64,000 nt of DNA from CAWJLS01 sp963843755 (GCA_963843755.1 CAWJLS010000007.1:62001-126000), one strand, 5' to 3'. Shown: positions 18,288-27,018, counted from the first letter of the stretch. The notes: generated by a model not told the origin, from the letters alone. Made by a program: numbers and translations.

Positions 18288-19288
18288 GACTGCGCGACCA
18301 GGCCCATGCGCTCGCAGCCGTGAAGGATCGCGTCGGCCGCGGCGGTCGTCTGGGTGTCGGGGCTCTCCAGGACGAGCTCTTGGGTCTGGCCGGGCAGTCC
18401 CGCGCCCGAAACCTGAGCCACCGCACCGTCGGTCGTTCCGAGCGCGAGCTGGCTGACTCCGTTGCGGCCGACCTCGGCGTCCCGTGTGACGATCGACAGG
18501 TCGTCGAATCGCACCTGGGCCGTGGTGTCTCCCGTCGTGGATTCGGTGAGGGAGATCCCGACCAGTGCGCTGTCGGAGCTGTTGGTTCCGTCGCTCGCCG
18601 TATACGAGAACCCTTCGTCGACGCCCGCCGACACGCCACCGTTCGGCTCATAGGTGAAGCTGCCGTCGGCCTGGACGGTCAGCGTGCCGTAGGTGAGCGA
18701 GATGGGTGCCCCTACATCGGAAGCCGAGCCGTTGACCAGCTCGACGGTCAGCGGGTCTCCGTCGGCGTCGCTGTCGTTGCTCAAGAGGCCCGGAGCCGAG
18801 ACGGTGAGGATGGACCCCAGCTCGACGGAGTACTGATCGTTGTTGGCGATCGGCGGCGAGGGGCTGGATGTGTCCGTCAGGTCGATCGTCACTGTGGTGA
18901 GCTGGGACGCCCCGCCGTAGTCCGTCGCCGTGTAGGTGAAGCTGTCGGACGGCGTGTTGGTGGGATCGGAGAGGGTCGTGGGATCGTAGGTGAACGCACC
19001 ATCGTCAGAGATGGTCAGAGCCGCGCCCGAAGGCAAGGCGGCGTAGTCGGCGTCCGGCGCCGGCGAAAAGGTGATCTGCCCTTGGAAGGACTGCCCGTTG
19101 ACGCTCGCGACCCGGCAAGAGAGGCCGCAGGTATCGTTGCCGAGCACGCCGGGCGCGGAGATCGTCAGGGCCGTGTCCTTGGCGGTCGAGTAGTTGTCGT
19201 CGACCCCTGTCTCGGCGCCGGCGAGTTGGGGGACGCTGAGTCCCAGGGTGATGATCAGGACCAGCGACCACTTGATTCGAATGCTCAT
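18134..19288 (-). CDS. Secreted Ig-like / cadherin-like (VCBS/Big_9 type) repeat protein
   Basis: A 384-aa protein with a signal peptide (about residues 1-25, ending AGA). Two tandem Ig-like domains follow with the typical phrases DDNYSTAKDTALTISAPGVLGND, DDGAFTYDP...DSFTYTATD and NNDQYSVELGSILTVSAPG, SNDSDADGDPLTVELV, ADGSFTYEP, EGFSYTASDGTNSSDSA. The C-terminal ~130 residues are a separate domain with two cysteines (LHGCERMGL, QVTCWIERV), perhaps a disulphide. It is the last gene of a three-gene operon of exported proteins. Role probably in the cell surface; unknown. Confidence 0.75.
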   Translation of the reverse strand: MSIRIKWSLVLIITLGLSVPQLAGAETGVDDNYSTAKDTALTISAPGVLGNDTCGLSCRVASVNGQSFQGQITFSPAPDADYAALPSGAALTISDDGAFTYDPTTLSDPTNTPSDSFTYTATDYGGASQLTTVTIDLTDTSSPSPPIANNDQYSVELGSILTVSAPGLLSNDSDADGDPLTVELVNGSASDVGAPISLTYGTLTVQADGSFTYEPNGGVSAGVDEGFSYTASDGTNSSDSALVGISLTESTTGDTTAQVRFDDLSIVTRDAEVGRNGVSQLALGTTDGAVAQVSGAGLPGQTQELVLESPDTQTTAAADAILHGCERMGLVAQSQPAKYDLVVQVASSNPSTSFSVGGDGEVIVDLSETQVTCWIERVTGSSTP

Positions 19289-19348
19289 GAGTCGAAACCT
19301 CCTGTTCCGGGCCGTGGGCCCTGTGATGAGTGAATCGAAGACGTCTCC

Positions 19349-22300
19349 TCAGCGCCTGTCGGAAAGGATCAGGAAGAGGAGGTTCTCGTCCACGACGCTG
19401 AGGGTCTGGGTGTCGGTGGCGGTCTGTCCGGAGCCGTCGGCAACGGTCAGCGTGACGGTGTAGTCACCCCCGTCCGGGTACTCGTGGGTTGGGTCGGCTC
19501 CTGTGTCGGCTGCCCCTTCGTCGCCGAAGCTCCAGGCATAGGAGCTGACCCCCGGCGACGACGTGCTGGCGTCGAACTGGCACGACAGGCTGTCGCAGGA
19601 GACGGAGAAGCGGGCGACCGGCGGGAAGGTCACGGTCTGGGAGCTCGAGGCCGTCTGGCCGGAGCCGTCGGTGACCGACAGCGTCACCGCGAAGACGCCA
19701 CTCATCCCGTACTCGTGGGACTCGACAGTGCTCGCTCCTGCAGGCGATCCGTCCCCGAAGTCCCAGCTCAGGACGGTGTCCGGCGTCGAGCCGGTGCTGT
19801 CGAAGCTGCAGGAGAAGGCCTCCGGATCGCACTGTGCCGTGAACACCGAGACCGGCGCCAGCGGCACGAGCTTCGAGACCGCCTCGACCTGGCCGGACGG
19901 GTCGACGACGGTCAGCGTCACGGGGTAGACGCCGCTGGTCCCGTAGGTGTGGCTCGCCAGCACGCCGTCGGTGATCTGGCCGTCGCCAAGCTGCCAGGAG
20001 TAGGCGACCATTCCGGGCGTCGACGCCGACGCGTCGAAGTCGCAGGTGCGGGTTCCCGGCGTGCAGGCGGCCGCGAAGTCCGGAACTGGCGTGAGCTCGA
20101 CCTCGTGGATCACGAAGCCGGTCTGCCCGTCTCCGTCCGTCAGCTTCAGCGAAACGCTGTAGCGGCCGCTGGTGGCGTAGGTGTGGCGGATGACATCCCC
20201 TTCAGGAGAGCCGTTGCCGTCCAACGTGCTGCCGTCACCGAGCTCCCAGTGGTAGCTGGAGACGCCGCTGGTGCTGATGCCGGCGTCGAAGTCGCAGACC
20301 CTGCTGTCGTTGGCGCACGCGGCGGTGAAGCTGGCCTCGGGGACGATGCTTACCGTGCGCTGGACGCCGTGCTGGGCCTCGGTCGCGTCCGTCACCAGGA
20401 GTGCGACCGTATGGGAGCCGCTCGACGGGAACGTGTGGTCGAGAACCGATCCGCTGAGGGAAACGGTCTGGCCGTCGATCAGCCACCGGAAGCTGCTCGC
20501 CGTCAGGTTCTCTCCGGAAGAGCCACCGCCGTCGAAGATGCAGTCCGTCCCGTCGCAGGAGTAGACGAAGTCGGCGATCGGAGCCTGGGTGACGTCGGCG
20601 GTGAAGTTGACCAGCAGATGGCCCAGATCCTCGTCGTTGGTCGACAGCTCCAGTCGGCTCACGGTGTTCCCGAGCTCCAGCGCATCGACCTGGACGACGA
20701 TCTCGGCGGTGTCTCCGGGAGCGACGGAGAAGGAATCGGTCTGTGGGCTGACCAGGGACCAGGCGGTGGGGGTGATGAAGCTGAGGTTGCTGACTTCGAG
20801 AGGCGCGTTCCCCTCGTTGGTCAGCACCAGAGACTTTTGGCGGAACGCATGGCAGTTGGTATGGGCCGGCGTGCAGCCAAGATGGACTGGCCCCATGTCG
20901 ACCGTCGCGCCGTTCTCGATGTCGGTGGTGGCGTCCGGTTGATCTGGATCGGACGTGCCGGGTCGAATGATGGCCCGGATGATCTGGCCTACCCTGAGCT
21001 CGAAGTCGTCGAACGAGACGTCGCCCGGGTTGGAGGAGTCGCTGCCATAGTTGATGAAGTACCCTGCGTTTTCGATGTACTGGGGCGCGTCAGAATAAGG
21101 GTACGGGACTTCGTTGAAGACGTGCACTCCGTTGATCCAGACGTCCACCTCAGGATCTGTCGGGCTGGCGGCATACTGCAGTCGGACGTGGTTGTATCCT
21201 CCAGAGAGGAACGGGTATCCGTCGTCGGTCGGGTTGGCTTGGGCGAGCGGCTGGGTTTCGCCAGACTCTCCATGGAGGGTGAGCTCGCCGGTCTCGAAGT
21301 CGAGCTGGAGCCAGAGCTCAGCTTCGGAGAGCACACTGCCGGTGCCGCGGGTGAAGGCCAGCGCACCCCACTCCGCAGCTCCGGGATCTGCCTTGAAGGT
21401 CCCTCGAAGCTCGTCGGCGTAGCCTTGGTCCGTCCACTGAGGCGAGTCGGCGTCGAACGGGACGTACCCCTTCCGCCGCACGTTGGCAGTCCCATCGACT
21501 GGCGAGCTGAGAGTGATCTCTTTGTCCAGATGACTCACGCCGGCCGCGGTCCAGGTCGGCCAGGTTGCCTCGTTGTCATAGAAGTAGCCGACCGTCTGAC
21601 CGCCGAGTAGCGTTCCATCCGGTCGCTCGAAGCAATCCGTGATCTTGGGCGGAAGAAAGTCGAAAGGGTTTCCGGTATCGTCGATGATGACGGTGGTCGG
21701 CGTGGAGGTTGCGCCGGTACGTGAGTCTTCGGCGACGTAGGTGAGCTGACCGCCACCCATTCCCCGCAGAATGAGAACCTTCTTCTCGGGACCGAATTCG
21801 ACGGTCATGTCAGAGGAGCCAGTGTTGAAACTCTGGATCCGGTCCGCATTCGTGTCGTTCTGGAGGACCGGGAGCCGGAGCCAACAGTCTCCCGACTTCG
21901 TAAAGGTGTCAGGCTGCGCAATGACTTGAACCGGTGGACCCTCGTTGGAGACGGTCACGTGCACGGTCGCAGGGCCGGTCCCGCCTTCCAATTCGTACTG
22001 GAACGTGATCTCCGTGGCGTCGCCGAGCTCGCTCTTGACGAACGTGAGGTCGAACAGCCCGTCGCCCAAATACTGCACAGTGCCGATCGGGCTCGGAGTC
22101 CAGTCCGCCGGCTCGCCTCCGACATCTCCGGTGATCACCACCTGGAGCGGGTCGCCGTCGGCGTCTTGGTCGTTGGCCAGCACGTCGATGAGGATCGAGT
22201 AGGTCTCGACGCCGCCGACGGTCTCGAGGTACCGGTCGGTGGCGACGGCGTAATCGTCCTGAGCCGTCGGAACGGCGGCCAGGGCGGCCGTCGCGCTCCA

Positions 22301-22357
22301 CAGCAGGAGGACGAGACATGTCGTGGTGGCTCGGGCGTACGCGCTCAGTCTGGTCAT
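19349..22357 (-). CDS. Large secreted PKD-domain protein
   Basis: A 1002-aa exported protein with a signal peptide (residues about 1-28). It opens with Ig-like sequence (QDDYAVATDRYLE, NDQDADGDPLQVVITGD), then a lectin/LamG-like middle (residues about 240-460, with WLQLDFETGELTLHG, NHVRLQYAAS, VDVWINGVHVFNE) and an ASPM/SPD-2-like section (LTNEGNAPLEVSNLSF). Five C-terminal PKD domains follow, each with the signature W.(F/L)GDG....H.Y...G.Y.V.L.V.D. Each PKD domain carries a Cys pair near its start (for example CANDSRVCDFDA, CTPGTRTCDFDA), which suggests one disulphide per repeat. Middle gene of the operon. Confidence 0.8.
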   Translation of the reverse strand: MTRLSAYARATTTCLVLLLWSATAALAAVPTAQDDYAVATDRYLETVGGVETYSILIDVLANDQDADGDPLQVVITGDVGGEPADWTPSPIGTVQYLGDGLFDLTFVKSELGDATEITFQYELEGGTGPATVHVTVSNEGPPVQVIAQPDTFTKSGDCWLRLPVLQNDTNADRIQSFNTGSSDMTVEFGPEKKVLILRGMGGGQLTYVAEDSRTGATSTPTTVIIDDTGNPFDFLPPKITDCFERPDGTLLGGQTVGYFYDNEATWPTWTAAGVSHLDKEITLSSPVDGTANVRRKGYVPFDADSPQWTDQGYADELRGTFKADPGAAEWGALAFTRGTGSVLSEAELWLQLDFETGELTLHGESGETQPLAQANPTDDGYPFLSGGYNHVRLQYAASPTDPEVDVWINGVHVFNEVPYPYSDAPQYIENAGYFINYGSDSSNPGDVSFDDFELRVGQIIRAIIRPGTSDPDQPDATTDIENGATVDMGPVHLGCTPAHTNCHAFRQKSLVLTNEGNAPLEVSNLSFITPTAWSLVSPQTDSFSVAPGDTAEIVVQVDALELGNTVSRLELSTNDEDLGHLLVNFTADVTQAPIADFVYSCDGTDCIFDGGGSSGENLTASSFRWLIDGQTVSLSGSVLDHTFPSSGSHTVALLVTDATEAQHGVQRTVSIVPEASFTAACANDSRVCDFDAGISTSGVSSYHWELGDGSTLDGNGSPEGDVIRHTYATSGRYSVSLKLTDGDGQTGFVIHEVELTPVPDFAAACTPGTRTCDFDASASTPGMVAYSWQLGDGQITDGVLASHTYGTSGVYPVTLTVVDPSGQVEAVSKLVPLAPVSVFTAQCDPEAFSCSFDSTGSTPDTVLSWDFGDGSPAGASTVESHEYGMSGVFAVTLSVTDGSGQTASSSQTVTFPPVARFSVSCDSLSCQFDASTSSPGVSSYAWSFGDEGAADTGADPTHEYPDGGDYTVTLTVADGSGQTATDTQTLSVVDENLLFLILSDRR

Positions 22358-22404
22358 CTCTGGGTCTCCCTCGGAGTGCTTCTGGCCTCTCGTCCCTCGG
22401 CGGG

Positions 22405-23628
22405 TCAGCGGGTTCCGACCGCGGGGTCTGATTGGATGGGGGTCAGCTCGACGCTGCCGATGGCGTAGGCCAGGTGCTGGTCGGTCACCAGCTCGGCGAC
22501 GCCGTCGAGATCACCGGCCCGCGAGACGAACCGGTAGAGGGTGCGCCCGCCCGCCAGGTCGGACGGGTTGCGGAAGCTCAGCACGCCGTCCCGGAGCTCG
22601 GGTTCGCTCGCCTGGAAGGTCAGCTCCGGCCGTCCGTCCTCGAAGCGGACGTGCCCGCTCACCTGGAGGCCGCCGGACGACGAGGCGATGTCGAGCTCCA
22701 GCGTCGCGGGCCACGGGTAGAGGCGGATCGGCCCACGCCACCGCCCGCGCAGGCTTGCGCCGTCGGCCGGCTCCCCGTGGGCGAGGGTGGGCACGGAGGG
22801 GAAGGGCGGCTCCTCGGCCGCGGGGCGTCCCCCCTGGGCCGCGAGATCCCGCACCGCCTCCCAGGCCGCCCGGTCGAGGAGCTGCTGCGTCTCGGCCGTG
22901 AGGTCGTGGGCGGCGGACGGAGCCGGCGTCTCGGCTGTAGAGGCCTGGGCCGCGCGCGCTCTGGCTGAGGGTGCTTGGGTTGCCGGTGGCCGCCCGGTGA
23001 TCGTCGTCTCGACGACCGCCGCGGCCAGGGCCGCCCCCGTGGCCGACCAGCCGTCTCCGTACGGGTCGAACAGCGCCACGTCCGGCCGCAGCCGTCGCAC
23101 CTTCGAGAAGGCGTCGGCGACAGGGGCGAGGAGAGCCCCGCCCTCCCGCGCCAACCGCTCGTACGCCCAGGCGACGGTCGCCTGGTCCGACGCCGGCTCC
23201 CCGGGGCGTCGCGGAGGGACGAGGAGGATCGGACGGGCGCCGGCCTGGCGGACCGCGTCCAGGAGCAAGCGCCCGTTGTGCAAGAAGCCGGACGGGTCCC
23301 CGACGCGAAGCTGCCCGTCGATCACCAGGGTCCGGCCGAAGGTCCGATGCCCGCGGAGGACCACGAAGTCCCAGGGTTCGGTCCGGAGCGTCTCGAGGAC
23401 CGTCGGGTCGCCGCGAAGACCTTCCAGCGTGGCGATTCCCGGGCCGGCGCCCTTCACCGTCAGCACCTCCGGCCGGCTCGAGAGCGCGTCGCGCAGCGCG
23501 TCCGAGGGCTGCGGAAGCACCAGCACCCGGGCCGGCCCGGACGGCTTCGGAAGGATCTGAGTGGTTTGCGCCCCGGCGGTCGACGCCATGGCGCAAAGAA
23601 GAACGAAGGCGGCCTTGCGACTCTTCAT
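22405..23628 (-). CDS. Secreted SGNH-hydrolase-like protein
   Basis: A 407-aa protein from the ATG at 23628, preceded by AGAGGA; the signal peptide is residues about 1-20 (AFVLLCAMASTAGA). Residues about 30-220 look like a Rossmann-type SGNH-fold domain (DFVVLRGHRTFGRT, DAVRQAGARPILLVPP, DVALFDPYGDGWSATGAALAA), but the canonical nucleophile GDS block is not clear and it may be inactive. The C-terminal domain (about residues 290-400) is a beta-rich lipocalin-like part (GRWRGPIRLYPWPATLELDI). First gene of the operon with the PKD and Ig-like proteins. Confidence 0.5.
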   Translation of the reverse strand: MKSRKAAFVLLCAMASTAGAQTTQILPKPSGPARVLVLPQPSDALRDALSSRPEVLTVKGAGPGIATLEGLRGDPTVLETLRTEPWDFVVLRGHRTFGRTLVIDGQLRVGDPSGFLHNGRLLLDAVRQAGARPILLVPPRRPGEPASDQATVAWAYERLAREGGALLAPVADAFSKVRRLRPDVALFDPYGDGWSATGAALAAAVVETTITGRPPATQAPSARARAAQASTAETPAPSAAHDLTAETQQLLDRAAWEAVRDLAAQGGRPAAEEPPFPSVPTLAHGEPADGASLRGRWRGPIRLYPWPATLELDIASSSGGLQVSGHVRFEDGRPELTFQASEPELRDGVLSFRNPSDLAGGRTLYRFVSRAGDLDGVAELVTDQHLAYAIGSVELTPIQSDPAVGTR

Positions 23629-23716
23629 GATGTCCTCTGTCTCGACCTCTTCGAGCCTCGCCAAGGTGCACGCGGAAAGCTCGCGCCCTGGAAGCTCCGG
23701 TTGTCTGAGGAGGAGA

Positions 23717-23759
23717 CTAGAGAACGGGAAAAGTCGCCGCTATCAAAAGCTTGCTGGCC
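23717..23759 (-). promoter_or_regulatory. Shared upstream motif, copy 1 (secreted-protein operon)
   Basis: On the plus strand, 23739-23759 (GCTATCAAAAGCTTGCTGG...) matches 18 of 21 positions of 41465-41485, upstream of the RHS gene. In both places a CTAG lies exactly 18 nt to the left (23717-23720 here). The site is 111 nt upstream of the first gene's ATG. On the minus strand it reads as TTGATA at a -35-like position. It may be a promoter or operator common to the two loci, possibly for the adjacent AraC regulator. Confidence 0.45.
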
Positions 23760-23898
23760 TGTCCCGCCGGTGCACAGGCTGGTCTGTAGCCTCCGGCAAG
23801 TCTTGGAAGAGGCGAGAGGTGAAGGCTACAGCAGAGATCTCTTCGGCGGGAAATTTTCAAGAAATTGCGGAGACGTTGATTCGTATTGAGGAAAATTG

Positions 23899-23927
23899 TT
23901 GACGTGAAAGAGGATCTTCGGTAGATG
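23899..23927 (+). promoter_or_regulatory. Possible promoter of the AraC-type regulator
   Basis: TTGACG at 23899-23904, a 17-nt spacer and TAGATG at 23922-23927, in an AT-rich patch. If real, transcription would start near 23934, favouring the downstream ATG at 24004. Confidence 0.35.
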
Positions 23928-23934
23928 AATATGC

Positions 23935-24888
23935 ATGCACACGCTATGTCTTGCCGGAGGGCACAAGAGCCGTGGCGAGCGCTTTGTCTCGTCAACCGTC
24001 CGCATGGTCGATCACCTTCTCGAGCGACAGTGCTCAGGAGGTACGACACCGCTGCCCGTGCGTCTTCCCCTGCTCGCGTTTCTTCGCTCGGGGACTCTCG
24101 ACTTGAGGTATGGCTCCCGCCGCGTGCTGGTCGACCCGACGCAGGTCATGCTCCTGAACCACGGGACTCCCTACACGCTCAGGCTGACCGAACGCACCTC
24201 GCGCTGCTGCTTGACCACTCTTCAGCTCGAACCTGGAGCCATCGCTACGATCTCTGCTGCCCTCGGACTGGCGGTCGTACCGGTGGCGCCGTTCGAAGTC
24301 CCGCTCATCGCGGCTTCGCCGGATCTGGCGTACGCGCTCCACGTACTGCTCGCGGCCACGCGATCCGGGATCGCGTGTGAACGAGAGACCCTCCAGGCCG
24401 CGAGGAAGTCAGCTCGGCTGATCGTCGCGTTGTCACTGCGTCAGTCGCGTGGCTCGGAGGAGGGCCCCAGCTCCTGCTTGAAGCTCTCCGAGATGGCTCG
24501 GCGAGCTCGAGAGCTGATCGTCAACCATGCCCCGGAGCGCGCGTCGCTGACCGAGATCGCGGCCACTCTGGGCACCTCGCGATTCCATGTCTGCAGGACG
24601 TTCAGCTCCGAGGTCGGAATGACGGCGAGGCAGTATCTTCAGCGGCTGCGCATCAGCGAGGCGCTCTATCGTCTCGCGGAGGGAGAGCGAGATCTGACTG
24701 CGCTCGCTCTCGATCTCGGCTACTCCAGCCACAGCCACCTGACGAGCGTGTTTCGGAGACTCGTCGGACGCCCGCCGTCCAGGCTATGGGCGTACTCACG
24801 AGAGCAGAGCGGGGCCATTCCATCCAGAATCCTCGGGTTGGAGGCTGGGCTCATGGGCGCAGCTCAGCACCGGATCGCAAGTGCGTAG
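23935..24888 (+). CDS. AraC-family transcriptional regulator
   Basis: A 317-aa regulator. The N-terminal ~140 residues form a cupin-like sensor (VRLPLLAFLRSGTLDLRYG, PTQVMLLNHGTPYTLRL). The C-terminal ~100 residues (about 195-290) contain two helix-turn-helix motifs: ASLTEIAATLGTSRFHVCRTFSSEVG, then MTARQYLQRLRISEAL and DLTALALDLGYSSHSHLTSVFRRLVGRPPS, the AraC signature. ATG 24004 (MVDHLLERQ) is an alternative start and fits the possible promoter better. It is divergent from the secreted-protein operon and may control it. Confidence 0.88.
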   Translation: MHTLCLAGGHKSRGERFVSSTVRMVDHLLERQCSGGTTPLPVRLPLLAFLRSGTLDLRYGSRRVLVDPTQVMLLNHGTPYTLRLTERTSRCCLTTLQLEPGAIATISAALGLAVVPVAPFEVPLIAASPDLAYALHVLLAATRSGIACERETLQAARKSARLIVALSLRQSRGSEEGPSSCLKLSEMARRARELIVNHAPERASLTEIAATLGTSRFHVCRTFSSEVGMTARQYLQRLRISEALYRLAEGERDLTALALDLGYSSHSHLTSVFRRLVGRPPSRLWAYSREQSGAIPSRILGLEAGLMGAAQHRIASA

Positions 24889-24941
24889 GCGCCAGCTCCG
24901 TGGCGTCGGTATTCGGGCTCTTCAGCGGAAGTGATCTCGGC

Positions 24942-24989
24942 GAGGCTGCCAAGTCCCGTGTGGCGCTTGCTCTGGTAGAGCTTGCCGTT
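24942..24989 (-). repeat. RHS scar: short fragment of the RHS core
   Basis: Bases 24959-24989 (TGTGGCGCTTGCTCTGGTAG...) are identical over 31 nt to 38072-38102 inside the full-length RHS gene, where they encode NGKLYQSKRHN. A further 17 nt to the left match in part. It follows the winged-helix gene and TPR module on the minus strand, the place where an RHS cassette follows the other TPR gene, so it looks like the remnant of a deleted cassette. Confidence 0.7.
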
Positions 24990-25330
24990 CAGGCTTCGTC
25001 CGCCACGATCCGCTGGAAGAGCTCCAAGTACCGATCCCGGTCCAGGATCATCTCGCGGATCTGAGGCCAGAGGATGCGGAGGGCGTCCTCGACAGGGACC
25101 ACGGGCGAGTAGACGACGACCTCGACCTCCCTGCCCTCGCCATCGGGCACCTTGCGGCCCTCGGCGCGCGCGTAGCCGTCGGCGACGAAGTCATCGAGTG
25201 TCGCGCGGACACTGTGGCGATCCGCCGTGGTCTCTTCGGCGAGCGCGTGGAGGATCTCTGGTGCGGTTCCCTGACCGGCCTTCCACAGGGCGTGGAAGAT
25301 CGGCCACTCCCGCAAGTGGAGGGGGCGCAT
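24989..25330 (-). CDS. BlaI/MecI-like winged-helix regulator
   Basis: A 113-aa protein. HLREWPIFHALWKAGQGTAPEI, LHALAEETTADRHSVRATLDDFVADGYARAEG match the winged-helix DNA-binding fold of BlaI/MecI-type repressors (W..W..G..T..E, then R.TL..... GY), but the sequence is divergent and the dimerisation tail is different. It starts 13 nt after the TPR gene on the same strand, so probably the same transcript. Its stop codon lies at the edge of the RHS scar, so the C-terminus may have been altered by the recombination. Confidence 0.6.
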   Translation of the reverse strand: MRPLHLREWPIFHALWKAGQGTAPEILHALAEETTADRHSVRATLDDFVADGYARAEGRKVPDGEGREVEVVVYSPVVPVEDALRILWPQIREMILDRDRYLELFQRIVADEA

Positions 25331-25342
25331 GGTGGCCCGAGT

Positions 25343-26689
25343 CTACCGCGAGGGTTGGAAGCGCGCGACCCTGTGAGCGATCCGTTGGATGAAGGCGACC
25401 GTGACAGCCTTGTGCTCGACGGCGTCGATCAGCAGACGAAGGGCGGCGAACGCGCCCTGCGGCGCGCCGGCGCGCGTCAGGAGGACCACCGCGTCTCGGG
25501 CCAGCTCACGAACCGCGTCGTGGCGCTTTTGTTCCGTCGCGACCATGGCCAAGTCCAGAGAAAGGAGGGCGACGTTGTAGTGGAGTCTGTCTGCAAGGTA
25601 GCCGACGCGCGTCTCGTCGTACAGCCTCGCGGCTCCCTCCAGGTCGCCTTCTGCGCGCAGCAGGTCGCCATGAAGCCAGCTCCTCCTCAAGCGTAGCTGA
25701 TGGTCCACGGGCCGAGGAAGGGCTTCAAAGACCTCCCGCGCCTCGGCGAGCTCTCCGCAGTCGAGTAAGTAGCTGACCAGGTTCTGGCGAGCAATGGCTC
25801 CCAACACTGGTTGATCCTCTCGCGCGAGAGCCACCAGAGCCGCACGCGCCCGCCGGATTGCTTCGCGGGGGAGCTCTCGGGCACGGCTGACCATGGCGAG
25901 TTTGAGAAGAGTCTTGGCGGCCTCGGCGTCTTGCTGGTTCCGGCGGTAGTATCTCTCGACGCGCTCCAGGAGGGCTTCCGCCTCGAGGTGTCGAAACTCG
26001 TCCATCAAGAGGCTTGCCTTGAGGCTGAGAACTGTGTTTTCCGCTCGGCCCTGGCCAAGTCCGCGTCCGACCCACTCTTCTGATTTCTCGAACTCACGTT
26101 CGGCCGCCACGTGGTCGCCGAGCAGCCGCAGGGCGTTGGCGTAGTAGGCGTGGGCCTTGGCTCGCAGCTCGGCAACCCAGTGGGCCTGGTACTCCACCTC
26201 GTTGAGTCGCTCCGTGACGGCGACCGCCAGGGCCGCGCGGTCGTGGCAGCGCTGCGGATCGGTGAGGCGCGCCTCGAAGCTGTCGCCGAGAAGCCACTGG
26301 CAGAAGCCCCACTGCTGGTAGATCAGGCGGTATCGGACCTCGATGAGCTGCTCTTCGAGCGGCAGGTGGGCTAGTTCCTGGTAGAGCTGCGGGGCGGTGA
26401 CCCACTCTGGGGCTACATGGGGCTCGTAGTGCTCAAGCTTCTGTAGCCATTCCTCGAAGACCGCATAGGACGCCATGCACTCGTCGCACGACAGCGCCTC
26501 CGGCGGCAGAGGCTCATAGTTCTTCAGCGCCGCAGTGCACTTTGGGCATTCTTCGACCGCTTCGAGCCATGCCGTCAAGCTCCCTCGGGAGGCGCTGCAG
26601 CGGGGGCAGGTGAAGAGCTGATGGCCGGCAACATCCTCCGGATCACCGAACGCGAGAGCCCACTGCTGTGGCTTGAGATGCTGGTGCAT
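25343..26689 (-). CDS. Cys-rich TPR protein (module 2)
   Basis: A 448-aa protein without signal peptide. The N-terminal ~75 residues hold three CxxC pairs (Cys28/31, 48/51, 68/71), a likely zinc-ribbon region. The rest is helical with TPR-like repeats (residues about 150-430: ALRLLGDHVAAEREFEKSEEW, AEALLERVERYYRR, LLDCGELAEAREVFEAL, LLRAEGDLEGAARLYDET). Its C-terminus aligns with the TPR protein at 30722-32047, so the two are paralogues. AGGAG precedes the ATG by 7 nt. It follows a small secreted peptide gene, from which a hairpin separates it. No HTH or kinase domain is visible; it could act like a Rap-type peptide receptor or an anti-sigma-like regulator, both inference. Confidence 0.6.
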   Translation of the reverse strand: MHQHLKPQQWALAFGDPEDVAGHQLFTCPRCSASRGSLTAWLEAVEECPKCTAALKNYEPLPPEALSCDECMASYAVFEEWLQKLEHYEPHVAPEWVTAPQLYQELAHLPLEEQLIEVRYRLIYQQWGFCQWLLGDSFEARLTDPQRCHDRAALAVAVTERLNEVEYQAHWVAELRAKAHAYYANALRLLGDHVAAEREFEKSEEWVGRGLGQGRAENTVLSLKASLLMDEFRHLEAEALLERVERYYRRNQQDAEAAKTLLKLAMVSRARELPREAIRRARAALVALAREDQPVLGAIARQNLVSYLLDCGELAEAREVFEALPRPVDHQLRLRRSWLHGDLLRAEGDLEGAARLYDETRVGYLADRLHYNVALLSLDLAMVATEQKRHDAVRELARDAVVLLTRAGAPQGAFAALRLLIDAVEHKAVTVAFIQRIAHRVARFQPSR

Positions 26690-26728
26690 TCATGTCTCCT
26701 AGCGATTGCTCATGGACTCTAACACAGT

Positions 26729-26773
26729 GCCCGGGCACCGGCTTGCCGCGGAGCGGCTCGCCGGCGCCCGGGC
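26729..26773 (-). terminator. Hairpin between small peptide 2 and its TPR gene
   Basis: 14-bp stem (26729-26742 with 26760-26773) with one G-U wobble and a 17-nt loop, starting 11 nt after the peptide stop codon. No U-tract follows. It probably acts as an attenuator or mRNA stabiliser, giving more peptide than TPR transcript. A matching hairpin exists in module 1. Confidence 0.65.
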
Positions 26774-26784
26774 GAGACCTGGCT

Positions 26785-27018
26785 TCAAGGGACCAGGGTC
26801 AAAACCTCGAGCCAGAAGCCGAGGATCTGCCAGCGAAAGGGGCTCGTAGCAGCAGCGGATCTCTCGGTGGCGTTTTCGGCCGTCTGTTGCAGCTCAGAGC
26901 TAGCTCCGGGGCTTGCAGTGGCTGCACCGTCCGGGTCGATCTCGCCACCCATACTCCAACCAGTCGTTGGCAACGCGAGCAGCACAAGCACGGCCAGGCA
27001 AAGGATGCGGTAGCGCAT
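26785..27018 (-). CDS. Small secreted peptide with IDPDGA motif (module 2)
   Basis: A 77-aa protein with a strong AAGGAGGA site 6 nt before the ATG. Residues 1-22 form a Sec signal peptide (basic start, LAVLVLLALPTTGWS). The mature part starts MGGEIDPDGA (residues 23-32) and ends in a hydrophobic stretch (FWLEVLTLVP). The motif IDPDGA recurs in the small secreted protein of module 1 (32149-32478), which otherwise differs in sequence, so the motif is the likely conserved functional element. It is followed by a hairpin and a Cys-rich TPR protein. Family not recognised. Confidence 0.6.
   Translation of the reverse strand: MRYRILCLAVLVLLALPTTGWSMGGEIDPDGAATASPGASSELQQTAENATERSAAATSPFRWQILGFWLEVLTLVP

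Larger units (their letters stand above)
23629..23934. other. Divergent control region between the secreted-protein operon and the AraC-type regulator
   Basis: About 300 nt with a local AT-rich patch at 23860-23930. It contains the motif shared with the RHS promoter region (23717-23759, listed separately) and a possible promoter for the regulator. Confidence 0.5.

Noticed and set aside
19484..21610. A 708-codon plus-strand frame opposite the PKD gene
   Set aside because: Codon shadow of the PKD gene; no signal peptide or motif.
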